Shown piece after piece: positions 1 to 8,426 of a stretch of 44,023 nt of DNA; position 1 is the first letter of the stretch, and the number at the start of each line of letters is the position of its first letter. The stretch comes from Calothrix sp. MO_167.B12 (GTDB lineage: Bacteria > Cyanobacteriota > Cyanobacteriia > Cyanobacteriales > Nostocaceae), in contig JASJCJ010000052.1 of NCBI GenBank assembly GCA_030066045.1, positions 1-44,023 of the forward strand. The letters are read 5' to 3'. The notes below the pieces were generated by a model. The model ran no database searches. It saw only the letters and a program-made list of their open reading frames with translations, and was not told the origin of the DNA. The position numbers were made by a program, and so were the translations under genes.

Positions 1-276
1 AAGTACGAATAACTATCTGCGTGTTGAAGCATTCTAGTATCGGAGAAATCCCGGCACAGTAAGCCTGCTGTATTTGAGCAAGCCAAACAACTGACAAGCA
101 ACGGCAGAATGCAGAGCGTACCGAATTGGCGAGGGTGATAGACTCGGAAAGCATAAAACATAAGCAAAAGTAAGCCCAATGGTGAAAAGCTTGAGGGTCT
201 AGTGGGATACTTGAATGTCCCTCTATCAGCACTGGCTGTTAGGGATCCCCTCGCCTTTAGGCATGGGGAAGTTCAA
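1..276 (+). mobile_element. Right end of an IS200/IS605-type element (partial)
   Basis: The stretch 143-276 resembles the right-end/omega-RNA region of IS605-type (TnpB-carrying) elements. It has an imperfect hairpin at 246-269 (TCCCC, GCCT, two-base loop, AGGC, GGGGA) followed by TTCAA at 272-276, where such elements usually end. A related block lies at the other end of the window on the minus strand (shared words CTCGGAAAGC, AAAAGTAAGC, GCTTGAG and GTCTAG in the same order). Bases 1-142 have stops in all three plus frames, so any TnpB gene ends before the window or is decayed. The family call is inferred from hairpin form and end motif only. Confidence 0.5.
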
Positions 277-387
277 TTATGCAAAGCCACCCAGAACATT
301 GTTAATGGTGGAGGTTATCAATACAAAGCTTTCCAGTTTTGTTTTAGCAATTTTTGTGAACCTATACAAGTATTTACCAACAAACTA

Positions 388-420
388 AAGTGCCAAGAAA
401 ACCGATCTTCCTTGGCACTT
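388..420 (-). terminator. Probable psaD terminator
   Basis: Perfect 10-bp inverted repeat (AAGTGCCAAG / CTTGGCACTT) with a 13-base loop, 54 bases past the psaD stop. On the minus strand it is followed by a short T-containing stretch (TAGTTTG), so the T-tract is weak. It could also act as a 3' RNA-stabilising stem. Confidence 0.5.
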
Positions 421-473
421 GAGATGGAATTAGCTGATGTTATGGTTTGCGGTTCGTCTGGGAAAACTACAAA

Positions 474-887
474 CTAAGCATCATGAGTAGCTTTACCACT
501 GAACTTAATTTGTGCTGGATTGGGGTTTGCTCCAATATTGCGGGGTACAAAACGTACTGGCTGACGACCTTCATTTACCTTCTCAGGGAATACACCATCA
601 GCAGGGTGAAGTAAGGTGGTAGCTCCACTAGGTAAAATCCGGTAAATTTTGTAGTCAGTGATTTTGAATTTCCGCAATTGGGCACCGAGAGCAATACCAT
701 GTTCTTTGCGAGCTAAGTAAAGCAGGTTTTCACCTTCCTGCATCACAGCAGCACCGCCAGTAGGCATTTCAAATACTTGCTCTTTCTTGCTAGTCCAAGT
801 GATAGCGTACTTTTCTTCTTCCTCAGCTTTTTTGAGTAAGCCGCCGGTACTGCCACCAAACAAGGGGGTTTTTCCAGAAAGTGTCAT
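474..887 (-). CDS. psaD: Photosystem I reaction centre subunit II (PsaD)
   Basis: PsaD is the stromal (cytoplasmic-face) photosystem I subunit that docks ferredoxin and helps hold PsaC. The 137-residue product has the usual size for cyanobacterial PsaD and its familiar features: an N-terminal [17 protein letters not shown] segment, an acidic [11 protein letters not shown] stretch, the basic [14 protein letters not shown] region that contributes to ferredoxin docking, [11 protein letters not shown], and [10 protein letters not shown] near the C-terminus. There is no signal peptide or membrane span, as expected for an extrinsic subunit. It is monocistronic in appearance: a strong stem-loop follows it, and a heptamer-repeat region separates it from the histidine kinase upstream. 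The ATG at 887 gives the conserved N-terminus directly. Confidence 0.97.
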   Translation of the reverse strand: MTLSGKTPLFGGSTGGLLKKAEEEEKYAITWTSKKEQVFEMPTGGAAVMQEGENLLYLARKEHGIALGAQLRKFKITDYKIYRILPSGATTLLHPADGVFPEKVNEGRQPVRFVPRNIGANPNPAQIKFSGKATHDA

Positions 888-999
888 AAGAATGTTCGCT
901 GAATGTTTTTAGGGCATACTAACACTGCAAACAGCTCAATATTACCTTCATGTCACAGTCTGTAACAGTTTGTATTGTTAGGAGGAATTTTTTGTTGTT

Positions 1000-1112
1000 G
1001 GTTGACAGTTGACAGTTGACGGTTGACAGTTGACAGTTGATGGTTTAATTTTTTTCACTCCTTCACTCCTTCACTCCCTCACTCCCTCACTCCCTCACTC
1101 CCTCACTCCTTC
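1000..1112. repeat. Heptamer tandem repeats (STRR type)
   Basis: Two adjoining tracts: about five copies of a TTGACAG-type heptamer (1000-1040), then repeated TCACTCC/TCACTCT heptamers (about 1056-1112), the latter running into the 3' end of the histidine kinase gene. Short tandemly repeated heptamers of this kind are well known in heterocystous cyanobacteria. Confidence 0.85.
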
Positions 1113-3082
1113 CCTCCAACCATAGGAATAGTGAAATAAAACTGACTACCTTGATTTTTACCGGCAGATTCAGCCCAAATCTTGCCACCCCAGTTATTCA
1201 CAATCTGGCGACAAATTGCCAATCCTAAGCCCGTACCGCCCGTTGTGCGCCTCAATGCACCTTCTTCTTGGTAAAACAATTCAAACACGGTTTCCAGACG
1301 ATTTGGCTCAATCCCCCTACCAGTATCTACCACACTTACCTCTACCATGCGATCGCTGTTATGATTGGCATGAATGGTAATCTCTCCTGCGGATGGGGTA
1401 AATTTACAGGCATTGTCCACTAACTTGGCTAAAACTTCTACCAGCCAATCACCATCAGCCCTAATCAACGGTAACTGGGGAGAAATTTCTGCGGTGATAT
1501 TGGGCAGTTTTTCTGTTCCGGAACGGGTACGTACTCGACTGAGGGCTAAATCTATACATTCTTGTAAATCTAAGGACTCCGGATGCCATTCTACTCGCCC
1601 ACTTTCTAGGTTAGAGAGGGTTAAAAAGTCTTGTATTAGTTTCCGCATCCGTTCGGAGTCAGTTAGAGCCGTACTCAACATTACCTCCCGTAATTCTGGA
1701 GGCATATCTGGCTCACTAGCAATACTTTCCAAACAAACTTGAATCGTGGATAATGGGGTACGTAATTCATGTCCAGTGATGGCAATTAAGTTAGTGCGGG
1801 TGCGATCTAAAGCTTCTAATTGCTGGTTCAATTTTTCTAAATTGGCGTAGGCTTCGGCTTGAATCAAGGCCGCACCAATAGATGTGGCGATCGCTTTGAC
1901 TAAATCCAAATCTCCTGCTTGCCATTCATGGGGCTTCTGACTGCAATAATGTAACTCCACAATGCCCAACAGCCGCCCTTGATACAATACGGGTTCCATT
2001 AACCAAGAACGAATACCAAATTTTTCGATCGCATACCACATTGCCTTGGATGTATTTACCCGAGCATCGCTGGAGGTATTGGTAATACAAACCCCTTCCC
2101 CCGTATTTATTACTTCCTGAAACAGAGGATTATTTGCCAATTGCCAAGCTTGTCCGGACAATGACGAGACCCCAGCTCTTAAAAATTCTTGTTCCACAAT
2201 TGCTTGAGTATCCGTAGCTTGAGCGCGATAAATTAAACACCGACAAGCTTCTAAGTTTTCTCCCAATTCTTGCGCCGCTACTTGCAGAATTTCCTGGGGA
2301 TTGAGCGATCGCCGAATGGCACTACTAATGGAATTAACCAATAGTTCTTTACGTGCTTGTGCTGATATAGAACGATATGCCTTGTGTAATTTATACTGAC
2401 TTGCTTGGAGATAAGTAACTAGGCGCTGAACAAAAGGATCTGTGTCAATATCGCAAGCAAACTCGCTTTGATTACTAATTTTGACATCTTTCTTAGGTCT
2501 TCCCATCCCAAATCTTTGGCGGGCTGACTCAATTTTGTCTAATAGTTCCGGTCTATACAGTAAAATTTTTTCCAAGAGCAATTCCGCTGCTTTGAGGCTT
2601 ACTCCCCTTTCTGATGTCCAAATACCCTCAAACCTGCGTGCTGTATCCGTATCCATAGTCGGAGCTTGATGCCGTTGTTGTTTATTTTTGGCAATGGAGC
2701 CTAGGCTTTCCCTACAGATTAGACAAGTAGCATAATTTTGAGCTATCACCACCAAATGCCATTCCTGCGCCAAGGCATCATCTGGATCAAAGGCGATTTT
2801 CTCATAATATTCAGAGCTATGGGAAAAATCTGTTTCTGGTGCAGATAACACGTAGATTTGATTGCTTCGCTGTGCCAGTCGCTGATAGCGATGCGCCTCT
2901 TGGCGATAAAATCGCTCTCGCTGGAAGTTGGCAATCACCAGTGGCTGCTCTAAAGTAGCTGCCAAAACCTGATCTTCCATTGCATGGGAGAGAGCTGTGA
3001 GGGAAGCTTTGAAATATAACTGGGGGCGCAGTTGGGGTATAACCTGTTGCAGTGCAGTCAGCACAGAAATCGAAATGCTCAT
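1103..3082 (-). CDS. DICT-GAF sensor histidine kinase
   Basis: A 659-residue soluble hybrid-less sensor kinase. Residues about 1-150 match a DICT-type sensory domain, including LYFKASLTALSHAMED and the region ending in a CxxC pair (C120, C123). Residues about 250-405 form a GAF domain. The dimerisation/phosphoacceptor helix carries ITGHELRTPLS with the expected phosphorylated His438, and the catalytic domain shows the N box (LVDNACKF, about 554), G1 (DTGRG, 586-590) and G2 (TGGTGLGLA). No membrane segment or receiver domain is present, and no response regulator gene lies in the window, so its partner is encoded elsewhere. The signal is unknown; GAF domains in cyanobacteria often bind small molecules or bilins. 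A bilin-binding cysteine context is not evident. The stop codon lies inside the TCACTCC repeat tract. The ATG at 3082 starts directly at the DICT domain. Confidence 0.9.
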   Translation of the reverse strand: MSISISVLTALQQVIPQLRPQLYFKASLTALSHAMEDQVLAATLEQPLVIANFQRERFYRQEAHRYQRLAQRSNQIYVLSAPETDFSHSSEYYEKIAFDPDDALAQEWHLVVIAQNYATCLICRESLGSIAKNKQQRHQAPTMDTDTARRFEGIWTSERGVSLKAAELLLEKILLYRPELLDKIESARQRFGMGRPKKDVKISNQSEFACDIDTDPFVQRLVTYLQASQYKLHKAYRSISAQARKELLVNSISSAIRRSLNPQEILQVAAQELGENLEACRCLIYRAQATDTQAIVEQEFLRAGVSSLSGQAWQLANNPLFQEVINTGEGVCITNTSSDARVNTSKAMWYAIEKFGIRSWLMEPVLYQGRLLGIVELHYCSQKPHEWQAGDLDLVKAIATSIGAALIQAEAYANLEKLNQQLEALDRTRTNLIAITGHELRTPLSTIQVCLESIASEPDMPPELREVMLSTALTDSERMRKLIQDFLTLSNLESGRVEWHPESLDLQECIDLALSRVRTRSGTEKLPNITAEISPQLPLIRADGDWLVEVLAKLVDNACKFTPSAGEITIHANHNSDRMVEVSVVDTGRGIEPNRLETVFELFYQEEGALRRTTGGTGLGLAICRQIVNNWGGKIWAESAGKNQGSQFYFTIPMVGGKE

Positions 3083-3416
3083 GAATATTTTTCAAGAGAG
3101 CCACAGTATGGACAAAATTTTTGCCTCAGTTGCATTGTACAAATTACAACGAAATATCAAGTCAATTCGACTGTTTCAATATGTAAAGAATACTAAACAG
3201 TTGACTTGAAAATAGAATGCGGAATGCAGAATGCAAAACACAGAGTCATAATTATCTCTGTTTTCTGCTCCCTGTTTCCTATTTTCTATTAGTATTTTCA
3301 TCTTTTTTGGTTAATATTTTCATCTTTTTTGGTATACGCAGTTCATGATATCCGCTTTTGGAAAAGTTGATTTAAACCAAAACCACCTTGAGATTCGTAA
3401 TTGTTGTAGTAATTGT

Positions 3417-3493
3417 TGTAGGTTGGGTTAGCGATAGCGTAACCCAACGTAACCATTGCTATCGTTGGGTTTCATTCTTCAACCCAACCTACA
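3417..3493. repeat. Inverted repeat of the GTAGGTTGGGTT family
   Basis: TGTAGGTTGGGTT at 3417-3429 is mirrored by AACCCAACCTACA at 3481-3493, with further TTGGGTTTC/AACCCAAC internal symmetry. The core is shared with the MITE-like elements at 8562 and 35121, but this copy lacks their TGTTTTCAAAC ends. Confidence 0.7.
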
Positions 3494-3621
3494 TGAAAAC
3501 TCCAGATTTAAAGATGGATGGGCTTTAGTACCTTGTCGGTATTATTAAAGACACATAATACGGTTAAGTGTTTTTCCCATTTACTATTGATGATAAGGGT
3601 CTGAAAACCTGGTCATTTCTA

Positions 3622-3678
3622 GCGATAGAGTTACAGGCTGGAGTTCACCTGTAAGTATCATGACTTAAACAACGTAGG
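3622..3678 (+). repeat. 57-base conserved intergenic block, copy 1
   Basis: Aligns without gaps to 11194-11250 at 42 of 57 positions by eye. Conserved words include CTGG, GTTCAC, ATGACT and AAACAAC. The left part can fold (TTACAGG pairing with CCTGTAA). Function unknown. Confidence 0.5.
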
Positions 3679-3957
3679 ATTAAAAGAATTTAGAATGAGC
3701 GAATGTAGAATTCCGTGGGAGCAGCGGGGATTTACCCCGACGCAAAACGCGCTGCTTGTAGAAGCAGGGGAAGTTAACCCCCAAAGTTGATTAAATCCTG
3801 AGTCTGCAACCTAACTTGAAAATGGTTGTTGGTTGTTAGTTGTTAGTTGATGGTTGACAGCTTAGGTGTGGGAGCCGCACTTGAGATATATTTTCATGGT
3901 TGGTTGTGGGATGTTCCCGTGGGGGACTAGCTTGAAAATAGGGAGTTCGGAGTTCAG

Positions 3958-4075
3958 GAGTAGGGGCGGGGTTTCCCCGCCCAGAGTGAGGGAATTATTT
4001 TCATCTGCAGGTTGTGTACCAAAGTTCATGTAGACGCGCGAAGCGCGGCTTGGAGCAGAGTGGGACTAACTTGAA
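3958..4075 (+). repeat. 118-bp dispersed repeat, copy 1
   Basis: Nearly identical to 14651-14768 with the same length. Contains a GGGCGGGG-TTT-CCCCGCCC hairpin, a TTATTTTCAT motif, and the palindromic ACGCGCGAAGCGCG segment common in Nostocales genomes. Confidence 0.75.
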
Positions 4076-5138
4076 CATAGGGAGTTCGGAGTTCACAGTG
4101 AAGGAGTTCACAGTGAAGGAGTAGGGGCGCATTGCATACGCCCTTGAAGAGTTAGTCACAAAGCATTTTCGTCTGGATTATAAAACCGAAGTTAACGTGA
4201 GTTAGACGAAATTTTGAGGCTAAAACCCTTATGAGTCAAGGATTTGTATAATTCAACTGACGAGTCACTTCCCGAATAGTTGAGAATCAAGTCAACAATT
4301 AACCTAACTGACTCCTAATTGATTTTCTTCTCAATAACTCCTGAACTTTGATCAGCAGGCAATTGACCAAATTCCTGGCAAGCAATTATCTCAGGATAAA
4401 AGAATCATCGAACTCAGGTTAATTTTAACTCCTAACACCGAACACCGAACACCGAACACCGAACTCACGTAATTTTAGGTTTAAAATTCTTGCATCTGTA
4501 ATTTTTGATGATATTTTGAATAAAAACCCATAGGCACCGAACTATTACCTATTCCCTATTCCCTATTCTCTACCCTCACCCAAAGACTTTTTCCTGCAAG
4601 CCTTAAGTAATACCAATTCTATTGCTTATCTACCAATAATTGATTTGGCTCAATGGATTATGTGCAACTTCAAATTAAAACGGTATTATGCCGAATAACT
4701 GATAAATTTTAGCTCAAGATAGATAATAATTATTTTTTGTATACTGCACTACACATTACTTTCAAGCAAATTATTGCCCTCGAAATACACACATAGGCAT
4801 TAAATTTTTAAGATTAATTAATAAATAATATAAAAACTTATCGGTCACAATTATTTACATAAAGACCATAGTTATATATAAATATAATCCCTAATTAACT
4901 GTCGATTTTCTGAATATCTGGATATATGGAAAATAATAATAATAGCAATAGATATTAACATATGTATATCGAACAATAGTAATAAGATAATTAAATCTTA
5001 ATGCATAGAATCTAATGTTTTTTTTATATTCTTGATCAGAATCTTAAGAATTCATTCCAGTCTATATACCCTATCTGTACCTTACCTAATTTTAGGTATG
5101 CTATTTCCCTATAATTAAATCAATTGAAGGTTTATAAC

Positions 5139-5255
5139 ATGAGAATCATGGCATTCAGGAGTGAGAGTTATAGTCATGATGAAAAAGGTAAAAGTTCAAC
5201 TAGATTTAATCTTTTACCTTTCACCATTTCTTTATATTTCTTCCTGGTTCTCTAA
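5139..5255 (+). CDS. Possible 38-residue peptide, unproven
   Basis: ATG at 5139 is preceded by GAAGG about 8 bases upstream and by a TATAAT hexamer at 5111-5116. It opens a 38-codon frame ending at TAA 5253-5255, with a hydrophobic C-terminal half (FNLLPFTISLYFFLVL). It runs convergently through the stem-loop at 5182-5221 and into the 3' end of the DUF2973 gene, so it may be chance. No good -35 hexamer is seen. Confidence 0.15.
   Translation: MRIMAFRSESYSHDEKGKSSTRFNLLPFTISLYFFLVL
5182..5221 (-). terminator. Terminator of the DUF2973 gene
   Basis: Stem of about 11 bp (AAAGGTAAAAG / CTTTTACCTTT) just past the stop codon. On the minus strand the descending arm ends in a run of Ts (CTTTTACCTTTTTC), the form of a Rho-independent terminator with an AT-rich stem. 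Confidence 0.6.
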
Positions 5256-5585
5256 CTTGTGTGCTGGGGAAGCATCGTAAAGAGCATCTAACTGTTGGCG
5301 TGCGTCTTCCACATTAATCGAGCGCATAACCAAAAGAGGCTCTTTAATTAACTTACCTGAACTATCTAACAACTCTGGATGGGGTACAGAATCTCTGTGT
5401 GATGATGAATAAGTTCGGTTCCTTCGATCTTGATTGGTGAGTGGATTGCCGTAGAAACCGCTATGGGCACGTCCCCCAGAACTCCGTTCCCGATCAAGAC
5501 TGAAGGATACCAAATTGCGAATCAAGTTACTAACGGCAATAAAAGCAAGGATTGTAAAAGACAGAATGTAAAGCAGGTGCAACAT
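5232..5585 (-). CDS. DUF2973 family membrane protein
   Basis: A 117-residue protein of the cyanobacterial DUF2973 family, function unknown. The N-terminus (MLHLLYILSFTILAFIAVSNLI) is a single membrane segment. The middle is polar and low-complexity, and the C-terminus carries the conserved HPELLDSSGKLIKEPLLVMR and VEDARQQLDALYD motifs. The ATG at 5585 is preferred over an in-frame ATG eight codons earlier because a GGAGG ribosome-binding site lies 8 bases before 5585 and the longer start would place that site inside the coding sequence. The DUF2605 gene sits just upstream on the same strand (182-base gap), a pairing seen across cyanobacteria that suggests a shared role. Confidence 0.85.
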   Translation of the reverse strand: MLHLLYILSFTILAFIAVSNLIRNLVSFSLDRERSSGGRAHSGFYGNPLTNQDRRNRTYSSSHRDSVPHPELLDSSGKLIKEPLLVMRSINVEDARQQLDALYDASPAHKLENQEEI

Positions 5586-5766
5586 TTTATTTTCCTCCAG
5601 GGGCAGCAAGTTTTAAAATCTTCTGTGGTAAGCGTTTGATTCCCTTAGGCTTGAGATCATAGCTACATTTAGACCAGGAAACATAGCTATATGCTTATAT
5701 TGTGTATTTGAAATCGTTATAGAAGTTGGAGTTGCAAAAAAACATCATAAATTTTTACTTTGTAAC

Positions 5767-6105
5767 TCACATTGTTTCTGGTGCTTGCCAGTCTGTATTC
5801 TCAGCGCGAAAACGCATTGCTACCTGACGGCACTCCATTAATAATTGATGCCAAGGCATAATTGTTTCCATGTCAATTCCGACTTGTCCTTCTGTCGCAG
5901 AAAACAGCATTTTCGCTGTATTTACCTCATCTTGGGCTTGATTTACCCTAGCTAGCAAAGCAAATTTCTCTTGATCGCTCAAAAATGAAATTTGCTCCGT
6001 TTCCAGAAGCTTGTGCGATCGCGCAAACCAATATTGAAAATCCTCTAGCAGTGGTTGCAAAACATCCTTTAACAATTCAGGCCCCACTAAGTTTGAGTCT
6101 CCCAT
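5767..6105 (-). CDS. DUF2605 family protein
   Basis: A 112-residue, mostly helical soluble protein without signal peptide. It matches the cyanobacterial DUF2605 family by its LLKDVLQPLLEDFQYWFARS start and the central QAQDEVNTAKMLFSATEGQVGID and MPWHQLLMECRQVAMRFR helices. No catalytic motif is visible and no function is known. It precedes the DUF2973 gene on the same strand and could be co-transcribed with it. Confidence 0.85.
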   Translation of the reverse strand: MGDSNLVGPELLKDVLQPLLEDFQYWFARSHKLLETEQISFLSDQEKFALLARVNQAQDEVNTAKMLFSATEGQVGIDMETIMPWHQLLMECRQVAMRFRAENTDWQAPETM

Positions 6106-6535
6106 AAATCACAAGCATAGTTCTAAGTTTCTTAATAATATTAACGCTGTTTACAATTATTTACATTTCTTTTTTTTAGCAATTATGGTAAAACCGTAAA
6201 AAAGTCTGTAACTTCAATTACAAAATATTATTATAAATAGTTATAAGCCCATTTGTATATACCCTGAAGGCAAAGAATTGCCAAATGGTTTAATGGTTTG
6301 AGAGCATGGAGAAGCTAAAACCATATAATTAATGGGTTTTTTGAATCATTTCCAGGGTCGGGGTAAATCCCTTAACCTGGAACCTGGAGTAACTTTTCCT
6401 CTGGCAAAAATATACTTGTTGTTAGAGGACTAATCTAAATGTCATAGAGCCATAGAGGTTCTGGATTCCTCCCGAACCGGGATGGAAATAATAATATAGA
6501 TGCAGTTACATAAATAAACAGCAATCACTTCCCTA
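6106..6535. other. Divergent region between DUF2605 and thrS
   Basis: 430 bases holding the promoters of both genes and the thrS leader. Besides the overlapping inverted repeats described at 6285-6342 it contains a CCAGG/CCTGG repeat around 6351-6397. No small ORF is convincing, and no T-box consensus (GGGTGGNACC) was seen. Confidence 0.5.
6285..6342 (+). promoter_or_regulatory. Possible attenuator-like structure in the thrS leader
   Basis: AAAACCAT at 6317-6324 can pair with ATGGGTTTT at 6332-6340, giving a stem followed by T residues to 6342. The same AAACCAT can pair instead with either of two upstream ATGGTTT copies (6285-6291, 6293-6299). Mutually exclusive terminator/antiterminator pairing is an inference; the stems are short and AT-rich. 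Confidence 0.25.
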
Positions 6536-8380
6536 ATGGTTCAACAGCCGATGTCGCCAAATTCATCTTCCAATCAGCCGGAACAGCCGGAAAAAATTTA
6601 TTTACCTCGTACCAGCGAGTCGGAACATTTAAAAAAGATTCGCCATACTACTTCTCATGTAATGGCAATGGCAGTACAGAAGCTGTTTCCCAAGGCGCAA
6701 GTTACAATTGGACCCTGGATTGAACAAGGCTTCTACTACGACTTTGAGAATCCCGAACCATTTACAGAAAAGGATCTCAAAGCCATCCAGAAACAGATGG
6801 TAAAGATTATTAATCGGAAACTACCCGTAGTGCGCGAAGAAGTCAGTCGGGAAGAAGCCGAACGCCGGATCAAGGAAATTAATGAACCTTATAAATTGGA
6901 AATACTGGCAGATATTAAACAAGAACCCATTACTATTTATCATTTAGGGGATGAATGGTGGGATTTATGTGCTGGTCCCCATTTAGAGAATACCAGTGAA
7001 TTAAACCCCAAAGCGATCGCTTTAGAAAGTGTGGCGGGTGCTTACTGGCGTGGGAATGAAAATAAGGCACAATTACAACGTATATATGGTACTGCTTGGG
7101 AAAATCCCGAGCAATTAGCTGAATATAAGCGTCGTCAACAAGAGGCACTCAGACGCGATCATCGTAAACTAGGTAAGGAATTAGGATTATTTCTCTTTAC
7201 TGATATTGTTGGACCAGGGTTACCATTATGGACACCCAAAGGTACTTTATTGCGGACTCTGCTGGAAGATTTTCTCAAACAGGAGCAGCTAAAACGGGGT
7301 TATTCACCCGTGGTGACTCCCCACATCGCCAGGGTAGATTTATTTAAAACCTCTGGACATTGGCAGAAGTATAAAGAAGATATGTTCCCCTTGATGGCGG
7401 AGGATGAAGCCGCAGCGATGGAGGAACAAGGCTTTGTTCTCAAGCCCATGAACTGTCCCTTCCACATCCAGATATATAAAAATGAGTTGCGTTCCTATCG
7501 GGAATTACCCATACGTCTGGCAGAATTTGGCACAGTATACCGCTACGAACAATCCGGGGAATTGGGAGGTTTAACCAGGGTCAGGGGTTTTACTGTAGAT
7601 GATTCCCACTTGTTTGTAACTCCAGAACAGTTGGATGAAGAGTTTCTCAATGTTGTGGATTTGATTTTATCGGTATTCAAGAGTCTGCAACTGAAGAATT
7701 TTAAAGCCAGACTGAGTTTCCGGGAGCCGGGTAGTGATAAGTATATTGGTAACGATGATGCTTGGGAAAAAGCCCAATGTGCCATTCGTCGCGCCGTGGA
7801 ACACTTGGGAATGGAATACTTTGAAGGTATTGGGGAAGCAGCCTTTTATGGTCCCAAACTTGATTTTATCTTCCAGGATGCCCTAGAACGGGAATGGCAA
7901 TTGGGTACGGTGCAGGTAGATTACAACCTACCTGAGCGTTTTGATTTGGAATATGTTGCTGAAGATGGTACTCGTCAACGTCCAATCATGATACACCGCG
8001 CGCCTTTTGGTTCCTTAGAACGGCTGATTGGTATTTTGATTGAGGAATATGCAGGGGATTTTCCTTTGTGGTTGGCACCAGTACAAGCAAGGTTGCTACC
8101 AGTTACCGAACAGCAACTCGATTTTGCCCAGGAATTGGCGGTGAAAATGAGAGAGTTGGGTATTCGTGTAGAAGTTGATTGCAGTGGTGACAGATTGGGT
8201 AAATTGATTCGTAATGCGGAGAAACAAAAGATACCTGTGATGGCGGTTGTGGGAGCCAAGGAAGTGGAAACTAATACCTTGAGTGTGCGTACCCGTGCCT
8301 CTGGGGAGTTGGGAACTATGGCTGTAGCCGAGGTGCTGACTCAGATGAAAGAGGCAATCAGTAAGTTTGAAAATTTCTAG
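6536..8380 (+). CDS. thrS: Threonyl-tRNA synthetase
   Basis: Class II aminoacyl-tRNA synthetase that charges tRNA-Thr. The 614-residue product lacks the N-terminal TGS domain of the E. coli enzyme; a polar linker of about 30 residues comes first. The second additional (editing) domain is intact: HTTSH supplies the two histidines, and DLCAGPH the Asp/Cys/His set that clears Ser-tRNA-Thr. In the catalytic core the zinc ligands are present in MNCPFH, VDDSHLF and MIHRAPFGS, and motif 2 is recognisable (TVYRYEQSGEL). The C-terminal anticodon-binding domain is complete. Anabaena has two ThrRS genes, one zinc-stress induced; the position near psaD suggests this is the housekeeping copy, but that is from memory of gene order. 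The ATG at 6536 has no clear Shine-Dalgarno. Confidence 0.95.
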   Translation: MVQQPMSPNSSSNQPEQPEKIYLPRTSESEHLKKIRHTTSHVMAMAVQKLFPKAQVTIGPWIEQGFYYDFENPEPFTEKDLKAIQKQMVKIINRKLPVVREEVSREEAERRIKEINEPYKLEILADIKQEPITIYHLGDEWWDLCAGPHLENTSELNPKAIALESVAGAYWRGNENKAQLQRIYGTAWENPEQLAEYKRRQQEALRRDHRKLGKELGLFLFTDIVGPGLPLWTPKGTLLRTLLEDFLKQEQLKRGYSPVVTPHIARVDLFKTSGHWQKYKEDMFPLMAEDEAAAMEEQGFVLKPMNCPFHIQIYKNELRSYRELPIRLAEFGTVYRYEQSGELGGLTRVRGFTVDDSHLFVTPEQLDEEFLNVVDLILSVFKSLQLKNFKARLSFREPGSDKYIGNDDAWEKAQCAIRRAVEHLGMEYFEGIGEAAFYGPKLDFIFQDALEREWQLGTVQVDYNLPERFDLEYVAEDGTRQRPIMIHRAPFGSLERLIGILIEEYAGDFPLWLAPVQARLLPVTEQQLDFAQELAVKMRELGIRVEVDCSGDRLGKLIRNAEKQKIPVMAVVGAKEVETNTLSVRTRASGELGTMAVAEVLTQMKEAISKFENF

Positions 8381-8426
8381 CAGCTTTGAAAAACCTCACC
8401 CTCGCTTTTTGCTGTGCAAAAATCTT

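Larger units (their letters stand above)
3083..5138. other. Gene-free, repeat-rich interval
   Basis: No convincing coding sequence of ordinary length on either strand. It holds an AACCCAACCTACA inverted repeat (3417-3493), a 57-base block repeated at 11194 (3622-3678), several mosaic repeat units bounded by CTTGAAAATAG and TATTTTCAT (3821-4172), a 118-bp repeat also found at 14651 (3958-4075), a run of ACCGAAC-type repeats near 4437-4465, and from about 4600 an AT-rich stretch with no recognised structure. Confidence 0.7.

Noticed and set aside
202-477. 91-codon plus-strand frame overlapping the IS right end and the psaD terminator
   Set aside because: It runs through the structured right-end hairpin and the psaD stem-loop, has no ribosome-binding site and no protein-like pattern.
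3083-5138. CRISPR array in the repeat-rich interval
   Set aside because: Repeats are short heptamers or dispersed palindromic units; there is no regular repeat-spacer spacing and no cas gene in the window.
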